Assembly: GCA_905178155.1 (NCBI GenBank)
Contig: CAJINV010000003.1
Coordinates: forward strand, 9,865,979-9,929,978
Direction: 5' to 3'
Source: Amoebophrya sp. A120
Lineage: Eukaryota > Sar > Dinophyceae > Syndiniales > Amoebophryaceae
DNA length: 64,000 bases
The notes beneath the pieces were generated by a model. It did no database searches and was not told where the DNA came from. It saw only the letters and a list, made by a program, of their open reading frames with translations. The number at the start of each line of letters is the position of its first letter. Position 1 is the first letter of the stretch. A program made the position numbers and the translations under genes. Shown piece after piece: positions 11,267 to 21,559 of this stretch.

Positions 11267-11908
11267 GCGATGCAGCGGTGTCATCCCGTAGGTGTCAAGC
11301 CCTTCCACGTCGGCACCGAACTCCACCAGAACAGCAACGGCATCCTGGGCATCGCGACTCATGCCGCACAAGTGTAACGGCTGGGCTCCGCCAGTAGAGA
11401 TGTCATTCACCAGGTCAGGGTACTTTGTCAGCAGTTCGCGCAGCGTCGGCTTTTCGGTATGAGCCTCCCGTAGCGCGTTGCTAACCGGGGTGTAGCCGCC
11501 TCCCGCGTACACCGGACCCGGGCGCGGGTTGTGGTTCTGGTACTGTTTACCAATGACCACCGCGCCGGTATTAGGGTCCCGCTTCACCCGACCCCCGTAG
11601 ATGCCCGGCCCCACCGTGTCCGCGTAGGGATCAAACCCCTCGCTGTCGGTGTTTCCCGGCGGCCCGTACTTTTCTACCATGCCCGGCGCAAAGGGATCGT
11701 ACGTGATCCGAACGCCATCCGAGGCCCGGAAGCGCTCCTTTTGCTCTGTCATGATCGGCATAGCCGCGGGAATCCCTACAAGTGCCGGCTGCAACTGCTG
11801 CGCGAAGGCAGTTGTGCTCCTAGGTGTCCAGACAAGCTCACTCAACGGCAATGCCACTGTCGCGAAAACACGACGCGTAGTTTGCACAGCCGCTCGGAGA
11901 AAAACCAT
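11267..11908 (-). CDS. Ankyrin-repeat secretory-pathway protein, exon 1
   Basis: 214 codons from the ATG at 11,908. The N terminus (MVFLRAAVQTTRRVFATVAL) is basic then hydrophobic, compatible with a signal peptide or organelle presequence. A conserved block follows with motifs FRASDGVRITYDPFAPGM, GFDPYADTVGPGIYGG and YQNHNPRPGPVYAGGGYTP, then ankyrin repeats (GGAQPLHLCGMSRDAQDAVA and FGADVEGLDTYGMTPLHR). From memory this layout resembles a conserved family of protist ankyrin proteins; I cannot search to confirm. The exon ends at CGC, where the expected continuation is MASNNL, found at the start of exon 2. Confidence 0.8.
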
Positions 11909-14515
11909 AAAACACAACGCGGAATCCCAGCGAGTAAAGAGGAGCTTACACTACACTAAGCTTACTTCTGCAGTAGAGACGAGTACTGCACTGGTGTTGA
12001 CTACTTGCGCAACAGAGATATGAATGCCTGTCGTTAGGAATAAGGGGTCATTTGCTCGCACTGTGGCGTTACTGCCTAGGGCTGAACGTGTTTCTGTTTC
12101 GTCAAATCCGCCAAAAAAAACACGCGTGCTCGCTTCGAAAAATCAACGTTTAGATCACCGCGAGCCGGAACTCTCTGGTGGGTATCTTCGCACGTGTAAA
12201 TAAGAAAGCGGACCGAAACAGTATCTTTCTCTCAGTAAGTGAAAGTGCGACCGAAGCAATTCTTTTTTCCTCGTGGTGAGGAACAACAGACACCGATCAG
12301 TCCTCAATTTTCCAAAAGTGCCAAATGCGAGCACGCTGAACTAAATCATCAGAAGAACATCGCACTTCCTGTAGCCCCGTAGTGTATCGGAGGGCTACCC
12401 AGCTCTACGATGGTGCCTCTGGATCAAGTTGAATTGCGAGTGATATCAGCGGGCTCCCTGCTGTACCAAGGTGCCGTCTACTGTGTTCCATGTATACATA
12501 GCATACAGAAAAAGACTCAACACTTCAACAAACTCCCAAAACCCAACCAACTCCGGAGACCCAAGGATCTCCACGAGCCCAACCAACGATGGACCCCAAA
12601 CCAATCCCGCGACCTCAACCCAATCCACTGCAGGCCCCGCGACTTCGGAGCTTGAAGCCCTGGGGGCTGTCGCTTCGGGCCTTGCTGCCTCGGCCCCCGC
12701 GTACCAGCTTGGGCCCTTCCGCTTCTGGCCCGACCACTTCCGACATTGCGCCCTCTGGTCTCGAGCACTCGGACTCTGCGGCGTCAGGCCCTCCAACTTC
12801 GGACCACCCCGCGCGCCCGGGCCCTGAGACTTCGGATCCTGCGGCGTCGGTGCCCAATAAAACTTCGGAGTCGTCACTTCGGTCCCACTCTCTTCGGCCC
12901 CTGCCAACATCCTGGCCCGCTTTCATCCTGCGCCCACGGCCTCCTCACCCCAGGAGCATGCGCATGGATCTAGTCGCCAGGATACCTGCGCCAAACACAG
13001 CGCCGCGAAAAAACATGCGCAGCGCCGCGGGCCCCAAGGTAGCAGAAAAAAACTGCAGGCGCACAGCGTGCCCGGGCCTGGGCTGCGACCAGGCGGCGAA
13101 TAGCACTGCCCTTTGCCGGCGTGATGCTGGGCGCTTGGGCCCGAGCGAATGGCCGGCCGGGCTCGCAGCATGCTTTCGGGCACAGGCGCTTCGATCGTGG
13201 CCTATTGGTGCAGCAAAAGAATTGGGCGCGGGGCCGGCAACGCTAAGCCAGTTGCCCGGGAAAAGCAAACAAAAGCGGGGAAAGGGGGGCCGGGCACAAA
13301 AAAGCCCATTGGGCAGGGCGACGGGGGCGGCAAACTGAAACAGAAGCAAGTCCGCAAACCCGCGCGCGGGCCCGCGAGGGCTTTCCCCGTCGCCGCGCGA
13401 CATCGGCAGCCGGCACGCGAAGAAGCAAAACGCAAACCCTTCGGCAGCCGGCCGCGCAGCAGTGGACTCACTTCTTACCTTGGTAGACCTGCCCAACCCT
13501 TCGGGACATTGAAGCGGGAAGGGGTGGCGCGTCTGCCCCCCCCCGCCCCGCCGCCGCTGCTGCGGCCGGGCACCGGCGCCGCCCAGATGAGGGGGGGCGC
13601 TAGACGGCTGGCCCGCCTTCGGGCCCGCCTTCCGACCGCGGCCCGGATGGCGAAAAAAGGGCAGCACGGCCGCACAAATCGCCTCCGAAGGAAACCCTCG
13701 CCCCGGGAGCGGGCTTGGCGCCTCGCGGCGGGCCCGACGCCACGCAGGTAAAGCAGCACCGGGCGCGCCACACCCGTCGCGGGCGAACGCAAGAACAAGA
13801 AGCCCAGCGGTGGCACGCCGGCTTTGCCAAGCAAAAAGTGCACACGAAGCCAAAAGGTGCGCGCAAGCCCAGCGCCGCGGCCAAGGAATCACCGCGGGGC
13901 AGGACGGCAAGGGGGGCGCCCGGATGAAAAACGCGGGCGGCACCCGGGGAAACGAACACAATTGCGGCTGCTTGCCGAAGCAAGCCGCTCCAGGGCCGAG
14001 CGGGCCGGGGCCGCGCAGCCTGCTACACAACTAACGGCGCGCTCCCGCAGCCGGCGCCCATCCTTTGAGGCGCCAAAATAAGTACCCTGCCGGGTCAGTG
14101 AATACTACTTACCACAGGCCCGGGCGGGCGGCAGCTAGAACCACTCCGCCCAGGGCACTTCCACCCCCGGCCGTCTTGCGTTGCGGACAGGCGGCCCCCT
14201 GCCCGGCTGAAGCAGCCATGAGGGGCGCTGCAGCCAAACAACAGAAACCGCGGGGCGCTAGCCGCTTGCACCGGGGCGGAGCCTTGGCCGATTTTGTTCC
14301 CGGAATGGCCGGGGGAAAGTGCAAAGCGAAGCGGCGCGCGGGGGAAGCACGCTGAACATAGCGGGCGATCGCGGCGAAGGTGCAGCGAAGCACCACAAGA
14401 CGCCGCGCCTTTTTTCTCGCGGCGAAAGGCGAGCAAAGAGTTGGATGAGTGGTGGGAGCTTCCGGTCGTGTTTGGTTTGTTAAGCGGATGCCTGGGCTAC
14501 AAGAAGACGACCTCG
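11909..14515. other. Gene-free stretch with GC-rich island
   Basis: From 11,909 to about 12,540 I see nothing. From about 12,600 to 12,900 a degenerate repeat recurs with words such as ACTTCGGA and TCTGCGGCGTC. From 12,950 to 14,400 the DNA is very GC-rich with long open frames on both strands, as expected from lack of AT-rich stop codons. No domain, start context or splice pattern supports a gene. Confidence 0.5.
12630..12890. repeat. Degenerate short-period GC repeat
   Basis: ACTTCGGA/ACTCGGA words recur at roughly 20-40 bp intervals, mixed with GGCCCT and GCGGCGTC. The period is irregular, suggesting an old, decayed tandem array. Confidence 0.4.
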
Positions 14516-14890
14516 CTAGCAGTCGATTCCCCAACGCCACCGCACTGCGCGCCGCATGAGGTGAAATCGGCTGGGGGGCTGCAGCGTGACACGCAGTCGA
14601 TTTTGCGTCATGCCAATTGCCGCCATTTCCTTGTGAAACATCTCGTACATTGCAGGATACGTCAGACCTTCAAATTTGGGGCTGCACAGCAGGCCGTAGT
14701 AGAACTGATCCCAGATGTATGGGCCCCCGCCGCAGTCATTCTTCAAAATGAAGTGTATTGGCTCAAATTTCGTGTATACCACTCGGCGAATATTGTCGTA
14801 GTTCGGACTCGGTGGCTTCTTGAATTTCACACTGAACCACCGAGCGGACGATGGAAAAACCAGAGCCATGATCAAGGAATAGCACAGAGG
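14516..14890 (-). CDS. Possible exon of an unrecognised protein
   Basis: A frame of about 120 codons has globular-protein composition: PNYDNIRRVVYTKFEPIHFI, KNDCGGGPYIWDQFYYGLL and KFEGLTYPAMYEMFHKEMAA. Neighbouring frames do not share this quality. The start is unclear: there is an in-frame ATG (MALVF...), but an AG acceptor just before VKFKKPPSP could also begin an exon. The 3' end may be a splice donor near GCGTGTCACG rather than the stop at 14,516. I do not recognise the family. Confidence 0.35.
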   Translation of the reverse strand, partial: PLCYSLIMALVFPSSARWFSVKFKKPPSPNYDNIRRVVYTKFEPIHFILKNDCGGGPYIWDQFYYGLLCSPKFEGLTYPAMYEMFHKEMAAIGMTQNRLRVTLQPPSRFHLMRRAVRWRWGIDC

Positions 14891-14953
14891 TTTTCGAGGC
14901 TGCGTGCTCTCAGAAAACGAATACGTCCCTGATTGGCAAGTGACAGTCAGCAA

Positions 14954-17900
14954 CTACCTGCTTCGTGACATTATTTTCGCCACAATTGATTGACATCCAC
15001 TTCCACGCAATCAGCCGACCTGTCTATCTCTATCTTCTCCGAAGATCTGCAGAAAGTTCAGAAGTCCATGGCCGTGGGGATAAGAAACCTCAAATAATTT
15101 CTCTCGTCCCATCATCATCATCTTACTAGCATAGGGCAGGAGTGCTAGGGGTTTATTGGGGCGATGTCGTTATTCAGAGATCGGCGCGACAATATGGGTG
15201 AAAACGCGCACTAGAGCTAGGACGTGGCAGAGAAGCTGTGGCCATTGCGCTTCACTCCGCATGATCATGGGCTCCTCATGATCATCACCTTCCTCTTGGG
15301 GCACCGCGTCCCAAGGAACAAAAAACATTGAACAGCGCCTGCCTTTCGCAGCGAGCAGGGCTCTTCGTCCGATAGATTGGCTGTCATGTTAACTCTATGC
15401 GTTGTAAATTGTCTGGAAACAAGATGACCATGGCACAGCACTCAGAAGAGAACGACATAAATTTTCAAAAGTAACAACGTCAAGATTTTTAGTAGGGTGA
15501 GAAAGAGTGAGAGAGAAACGTATGGAGCTGGCGAAGCGCGAGCGCAACGCGGGCGGAGGGGCACCGACCTGAAGGGTCCGAAGACGCGCCTTTTTTTGGG
15601 GGGCAGAAGAGGGCTAAGCCCGCGCGCAAAACCTCGGCGGGGCCCCAGAAACTTCGGCGGGCCCCCAAAAGTTGTGCGTGAATGCGCAGCAGAAGATTTG
15701 GGCGGTTTGAACTTCGGCCCACACGGTCCCGCAGGCTCTGCCGAGGTGCTGCGCTGGCCAAAGTGATAGCAAAAAAAAAGTTGCTGCTGCAATTCCCGGG
15801 GGGGGCTTTACGAATGAAGGCCGCGCCCAGAGGTCGATACCGGTAACCGAGGGTGTGCGTGGGCATCTAAGCAACGCAAAGACCTGCCGGCGCTTTTCTA
15901 GCATCGCCGCGAGCCGTGCGGCAACCGTCACACCAAGAAAGAGCGCCATCGATTGGAGCGCCAGCCCTTCTCCTTGAGTCGCGGGCCGCGGCATGCGGTC
16001 GCGGCTCTTGATGAGGGCCGCGGGCGAAGAGGCCCGCAGGCTCCTGCGATAAGCTCGGAACGCGAAGTCTGGCCACCTCGCAGCGAGGCTGGCCCCTTGC
16101 GAGAAACTAGCTCCCTCTGCGGGCCGCTCCCGCTGTGTCGTCGTGCATGACACCGTCAAAAAAAAACGCGGCTCCAAAAAGCCGCATCATTTTGGCCATT
16201 TCCGGCAGCCCTTTTCGGCCGCCCCAGTCGGGCACTTTCAACGGGGTGAGGGTCCCGATTTGTGAACCTGAAGAGAGAGGTCGAAGGCCGTGTGGGTGTG
16301 ACACACGACCTCCGCAGGATCTACAGACCATTTTTCTTCGTGCAATCCCGACGGCGTGGGCACTGTGATAAATTTGAAAAACCACACTTCAGCGGCCCTT
16401 TCAGATCGAGTTTTGCATTTTCTACAACGGCCGCGGATATCTAGACCTATCTGCCTTCGGGACATGCCCAAAATGCATATTTTCTTAGACCCCTTACATT
16501 CCGCAAAAAGTTGCTTCTATCTTTTTTTGCTTTTTTTTCCAAATGCCTATCAGTCTTCGGGCCGCGAACGCAGTCGCTGTTTTGAGGCCCGTGGCATTCC
16601 GCAAAACTTTGCGGCTTTGTTGCTTTTTTTTTGTGTACGAATCGGCCGCGGCGGGCGGCGGGTGGCAAAGTTTCCTCTACCAAACGCGCCACTTGTTGGT
16701 AGTCCAATTTGCCGGCTTGTTGCTTCGGAAACTAATCGGGCGGAGCCGACAAAGTCCGTTTTTTACCTTTTCCCAAGACCTGAGCGCGCAGGCTTTTCTA
16801 CTTTTCCAAAAAACGGGCCAACTTTTCCGGGATCCGCTTGCTCGTGTCCAAGCCGCATTGGAAATATGCCCGGACTTGTGAGTGCTTGCATGCCTCCAAG
16901 CCCCTCCAACATGGCAACGGCAAAGCCCTCGCGCTGCGTTTGCGATGGCTAAATCCCCGCGCTCAATGCGCTCGTGCACGCGTTGGCTTAGACGAGCACT
17001 TGCGCACGCTGTGGCTATCTGATCAATGCTGAGAGGAACAAGTAGAGGCGAGGAAAAAACCGCGACGGCGGTGATCCTTTCGAACATCCAAACGCCACTG
17101 GCCGTGGGAGTCAGGCTTTCGAATCGATAGGCTGTTGACTGAAAAGACAGTAAGTGTATAATTAGAGATGGGAACGCGCAAAAAAAAACTCGCAGCGGGT
17201 GCCCCGCCGTCGCATGTTCCACAGTCGCCTGCCTTATCGTTTTCTACACTAGGCACGCTGCGCATTTTCGAAAGATTTCAAACACAGAACCTCCAACCAT
17301 CGTCAGAGTGGCTCGCGAAAGTCACAGCAACGCAGGATACCCCGGTAGGCGATAGTTTCCATTTGATTGAAGAAATCGGGGCGAGCGCGTTTGCGCATCG
17401 CAATATCCTACAAACCGGATGGAAAAGCGAAAAGGACAAACCCAACAAGTCAGGGCCCGCAGAGGACTCCTGGGCGCAGACGGTTAACGAAGAAGCCTGC
17501 GGCCGAAATCGCCCGCGCAGGCTGGAGAAGCCGAAAAAGCCTGCGCGGCGCGTAACAGTGCGGCCGCGGGTTCCGGATTTGTTCAGCTCCCGCGCGCCGG
17601 TTGCGGAGCTGCCCGGCATCAAATGGATCGCCGGCCTTAAGCCGCAAAGGGAGCGCCTGCGGGTATCGCCTCCGGCAAGGCCCCGAGCTTGGCCGCTGCG
17701 CAGCACCCCGCGGGCCCCACTGCCAGTGGGGCCCGGCCCGGGCGCGCCCCGGTCCAAGAACCGCAGCCCGGGCGCTGGCCGCAGCTATCCGTCGACCGAG
17801 CCGGAGCCACAAAGCCCGCGGCCGCGAGCCGTCGCCAAAAGTGCAGCGCCGCGCCAGCTGGCCGGACGAGAAGAAATTGCGCCAAAGACCTGGAGTCGCC

Positions 17901-20803
17901 CAAGTGGGGGGCAACACCAGAGACAACGCAGACCCGCCCGCCGGCCCGAGCAAGACGCGCGCAGAAGCGCCCGGTCTACCTACAGCGGACAAAGACCGCC
18001 GCGCGAGGGCGGGAGGCCACAGGGAAACGCGGCAGAACCTTTGTGGCCCTGCTAGTGCAGGAGCGGGCCAGCAGCAGCGGGGCCCCGAAATGGGCACAGG
18101 ACACCTGACTCCGAACGCCCGCAGCCGGCGGCACAGGGGTGCGCGTGCGCTCGCCAGAAGGAGGCGCGGTGGCTTGTTTGTCAAATGGGCCCCTCTGTTT
18201 TTCCCTCCTGGCCTGCGCCTGCGCCAGCCCCTGCGCGCTCCCAGCGGCCGGGGGGGGCCGCCCCGACTACGCCCGCACACAAAAAGGCGAAGCGCCAAAA
18301 AGAGGCCAACCGCGCATGGGCACGCCGGCCAAGGAGGCGGCCTGGCGCGCGACGCCACAAGGGGTGCCCGCGCGGGCCCGGGCTACGGGGAATGAAAAGA
18401 GGAGCCACGCGCCGGGAGCAAGACAAGAAGAGACGCCGCCCGGCGGAAAGCAAACGGCGGCCCAAGCAGCAATATACAATAGTAAGCAAAGCCGAGCCGG
18501 CGGGCAAGCGGGGCGGGCTTGCGCGTCTCGTTAACACCCGAAGCCAGCCCGCCGCCACTCGATGCCAATGCCCGCGGAACAACAAGGGGGCCGCGGCAAG
18601 GCCCTCCCGCGGTGCGGGAGGGGCCGCTCGGTACTGTGGGCAAGCCTGCGGCAGAGCCGATCGGGGCCGGCTCCGATGGGGCGCCGGGTGTCACTGTTGC
18701 GGCACGGCAGCGGGGGAGCCGCGGCCGCCAAAACAAATGCCCTGGCGGCGGCGGCCGGCCGGGCCGTTCCCAGTTGGCGGCGGCGCGCGCGCGCTGGCAA
18801 GCAGCTGCCCCACGCAGCGCTGACGCATCTGGACAATGCAAGCCCCGCCGAAATTCTTTTCGCGAATGGAAGCGATGAGCCGGAACAGTGGTGGAGGTTC
18901 GTCGAACAAGCCAGATTTGCTATGCGAATTACCTAGGTAGGAGATCCTGGTCTCAGCGAGGTGAGCCTCTCCCCACTTCGATACACGACGACGATGGTGA
19001 TGACGTTTGTGCATGGTTGTCACAGCGCTGGAGTCCCGGACGCTACACGCAGTCACCCGCAGCCCAATACGCCGCCATCGGCCCTGAGCACAAAAAAGCG
19101 CGCCGCGGTCGTGCCACTTCACCTTTCGACCAATCCGCAGGCTGCCATTGCTTTCGCATATTGCTGTGTTCTGTTCATGCAGACTTTCTCTCCAGTAGGT
19201 TCTATGCCTTGGAAAAACACCGCTGCATCCGTCTACGTAGGACACCCATACAGACAATAACACAAGAAATCTATCATGATCAGCGAAGCCCTCGAGAGTT
19301 GCAGGGACCAAAACCGACTGAAGCGGATGCGCGGAGGCACAGGGTGGGAGGTCCTTCTGGTGGTGTCGTGAGTAGGGGACATGATGTCGAAGAGACCCCG
19401 CCGGGCGGCCGCACGCAACTCCGTCGGGGGCCCCGCCCGACGGCCGCATAGAGCGACAAGCAACGCGAAACCACTCGACTTGGTGCCGCGCCGTTGGAAC
19501 GCCCCCAGCCGCATTCGCGCGCCGCGACTAGCCTCCTGGCCCTTTTAGCATCTCCTCACGCGGCGGCACGAGCGCGCGCACCGTCGCAGCGGCCCGGCGC
19601 CGTGCGTGGCTGGCTTTTGACTTGCAAGCGCCGGGCCCGTCGGGCTCACAAGCAGGCGCCGGCGCCGGCCGGCCACCAAGGCGCACAGCCCGAGTTGTGC
19701 GACCTCGTGATCTGTGCCAATCTTGCCCGGCGCGCAGGCCGTTGCCAGCTAGGCGGGATCGCCATTCCGCTGCTAACGCCGTCGCGCGCGGCTTCGCAGC
19801 GCTCTACGCGTGGCGCGCGACCCTCTCGGGCGTGGCCGGGTTCCGGAGCGCCCGCCGCCCCGGCACCAGTTCTGTGCGCCGCCGCTTTTCGGTCGACGGG
19901 ACGCGGCTGGCCGCCCCGATGGATCAAAATCCGGGCCTTGGTGGCCAGCGAACCCGCTGAGCGCCACTGCGAGGCGCCACATGAGCGCGGGGCCCTAGCT
20001 CGGGCCTTGCGGCGGTCCCCCGTTGCGGAAAAGGGCAAGGCCCGGGCTCCCGGCGGAGCCTGGGCCTTTTAGGTCTCGCAGCCCTCTGCGCCGCGGCGCT
20101 CCGTGCATCGCTTCTAGAGTGGGGGCGCACGCAAAAAGCCGCCCCGCCCCGCTACCGCAAAGGCCTAATCCTGAGGCAAACGTTGCGGGCTTTTATTTGA
20201 TAGCGACGCCATCGAGTGCGCAGCGCGCCCCCCCCTCGGCCTTCGCCCCTGTGCGGGCGCCACTCCAGGAAGGTTGGGAACCGTTGGCCCGGGTCCCTGC
20301 GCTGCGGCCTTGCGTGGAGATTGCCCCGAAAGCCGCCGCGCCCCCCGTTCCCTGCGTCCCCGCCGTTAACAACGATAACCGCTGGCCCTGAACAGCGATA
20401 GCCTGCTGAAATGCACAAGCACGGGTAAGATAGAAATTCGCAATTTGTCATGCACAAGCACGGGTAAGAAAAATCAACACCCAACTCAACAAAGTCGCGC
20501 TGCATACTGACTGCCATACGTAAACGTACACGAGGACGCAGCTTCTTGCTCATCTATCATTGTGATAGCTTTTGTCGTAATCTTTGTTCTGTGAAAAAAC
20601 ACGCCCGCCCCAGAGTCAAAATGGCAATTCCGGCAGCACACAAAGCAAACAAATCTAAAAGTCCGGGATGACGATATCAGGTCCGCAGCCCAGCGATTGG
20701 CTCGCGCGGCCGCATAAGTACCAATCTTCTTTCTTTTTGTATGTAATTGTCTCTTGTTCTCATTAAAGCATGACAACTTCCCGACTGCGGTGAGAATACT
20801 TAC
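14954..20803. other. Gene-free stretch with several GC-rich islands
   Basis: GC-rich islands lie at about 15.5-16.1, 17.45-18.85 and 19.5-20.35 kb, separated by sequence of ordinary composition with short A or T runs (for example about 16,150-16,640). Long frames inside the islands exist on both strands and look like composition effects. A direct repeat ATGCACAAGCACGGGTAAGA occurs twice at about 20,410-20,470. No gene is supported, although introns or UTRs of a gene ending near 14.5 kb could lie here. Confidence 0.45.
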
Positions 20804-20954
20804 TTCTCTCGTGGGGAGCCGCAGGGGAAACTTCGTCTTCGCCTCGCGCACGTCCCAGGTTCGCATAACAAGAATGGGGCGTGTCCGTTTTTGAACAGGA
20901 TAATCGGGTCCGCCACGCTGCATTGAATCCGATGTGGTCCAGGTATCCGGTATG
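20804..20954 (-). CDS. Possible internal exon with canonical splice borders
   Basis: In minus orientation the segment is preceded by TTTTGCACAG (acceptor) and followed by GTAAGTATTC (strong donor). The enclosed frame of 50 codons reads through with protein-like content (PVQKRTRPILVMRTWDVREA, then KTKFPLRLPTRE). A competing ATG-initiated frame at 21,030 crosses the same DNA, so which frame is used is uncertain. It could belong to a minus-strand gene between the phosphatase gene and the candidate exon at 14.5 kb. Confidence 0.3.
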
Positions 20955-21209
20955 CTGTGCAAAAAGCCCCGACGGAGTTGTCACGCAATTCATTCTTAAA
21001 TGTGCAGAAGATGGGTGAAATAAATGGCATTTCCTAGTCGTGACTTGTAACACTCTGATCAGACAAAGAACTCTATGTGTAGGTGTGACGCGGCCACGAA
21101 TCACGACTACACTGCGACTACAAGTTTCAATTTGTCGCGCACAATTCACACAGCAGTTCCTTCAGCTGTCTAGAAGCAATCGCATCTGAAACCTGGGACG
21201 GGTACAATT

Positions 21210-21559
21210 TTACGCACGATATCGCGTTGGGCTTCCATACTTGTTTTTCAAAAATTGCAGCACGGATTCCATCACGTGCGGGCTGCTAGAAGTGAAAAAA
21301 TCAGGGTGCAACCGGTTCTGGAAGAGCGCCTGCTTTCGCGAGCAGTATTCCGTGGAAAGCAGCGACGCAGAGAGCTGATAGGAGTAGACGATGTCTTCCT
21401 CTGCCAGATTTAAGGCAACCATTAGCAGCGCAACAATCAGACCGGTGCTGTCTTTTCCGGTCCCGCACTGCAGCACCAGCGGGCTCGCTTCCCGCGTTAC
21501 CTCCTGCAGGACCCGCAGGACTAACTTCTGGTTATACTCAAGCGTCAGGAGGTAAATAC
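21210..21559 (-). CDS. Tyrosine-phosphatase-like protein, exon 3 with altered catalytic loop
   Basis: Ends at a stop at 21,210. The catalytic loop reads LVLQCGTGKDSTGLIVALL. Family members have HCxxGKDRTG, where the arginine binds phosphate. Here that arginine is serine (AGC, one base from CGC) at about residue 274, and the usual histidine before the cysteine is glutamine. The cysteine itself (about residue 268) is kept. The remainder fits the family well (EEDIVYSYQLSASLL, then a C-terminal helix VMESVLQFLKNKYGS). Predicted to be a pseudophosphatase that may still bind phosphorylated ligands at a membrane; this is inference. Confidence 0.8.

Noticed and set aside
12945-14030. 361-codon minus-strand frame in GC-rich DNA
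   Set aside because: Equally long frames exist on the opposite strand, there is no domain, and composition alone explains it.
18888-19451. 187-codon plus-strand and 252-codon minus-strand frames
   Set aside because: Neither has a recognisable motif, and each is the shadow of the other in a stop-poor area.
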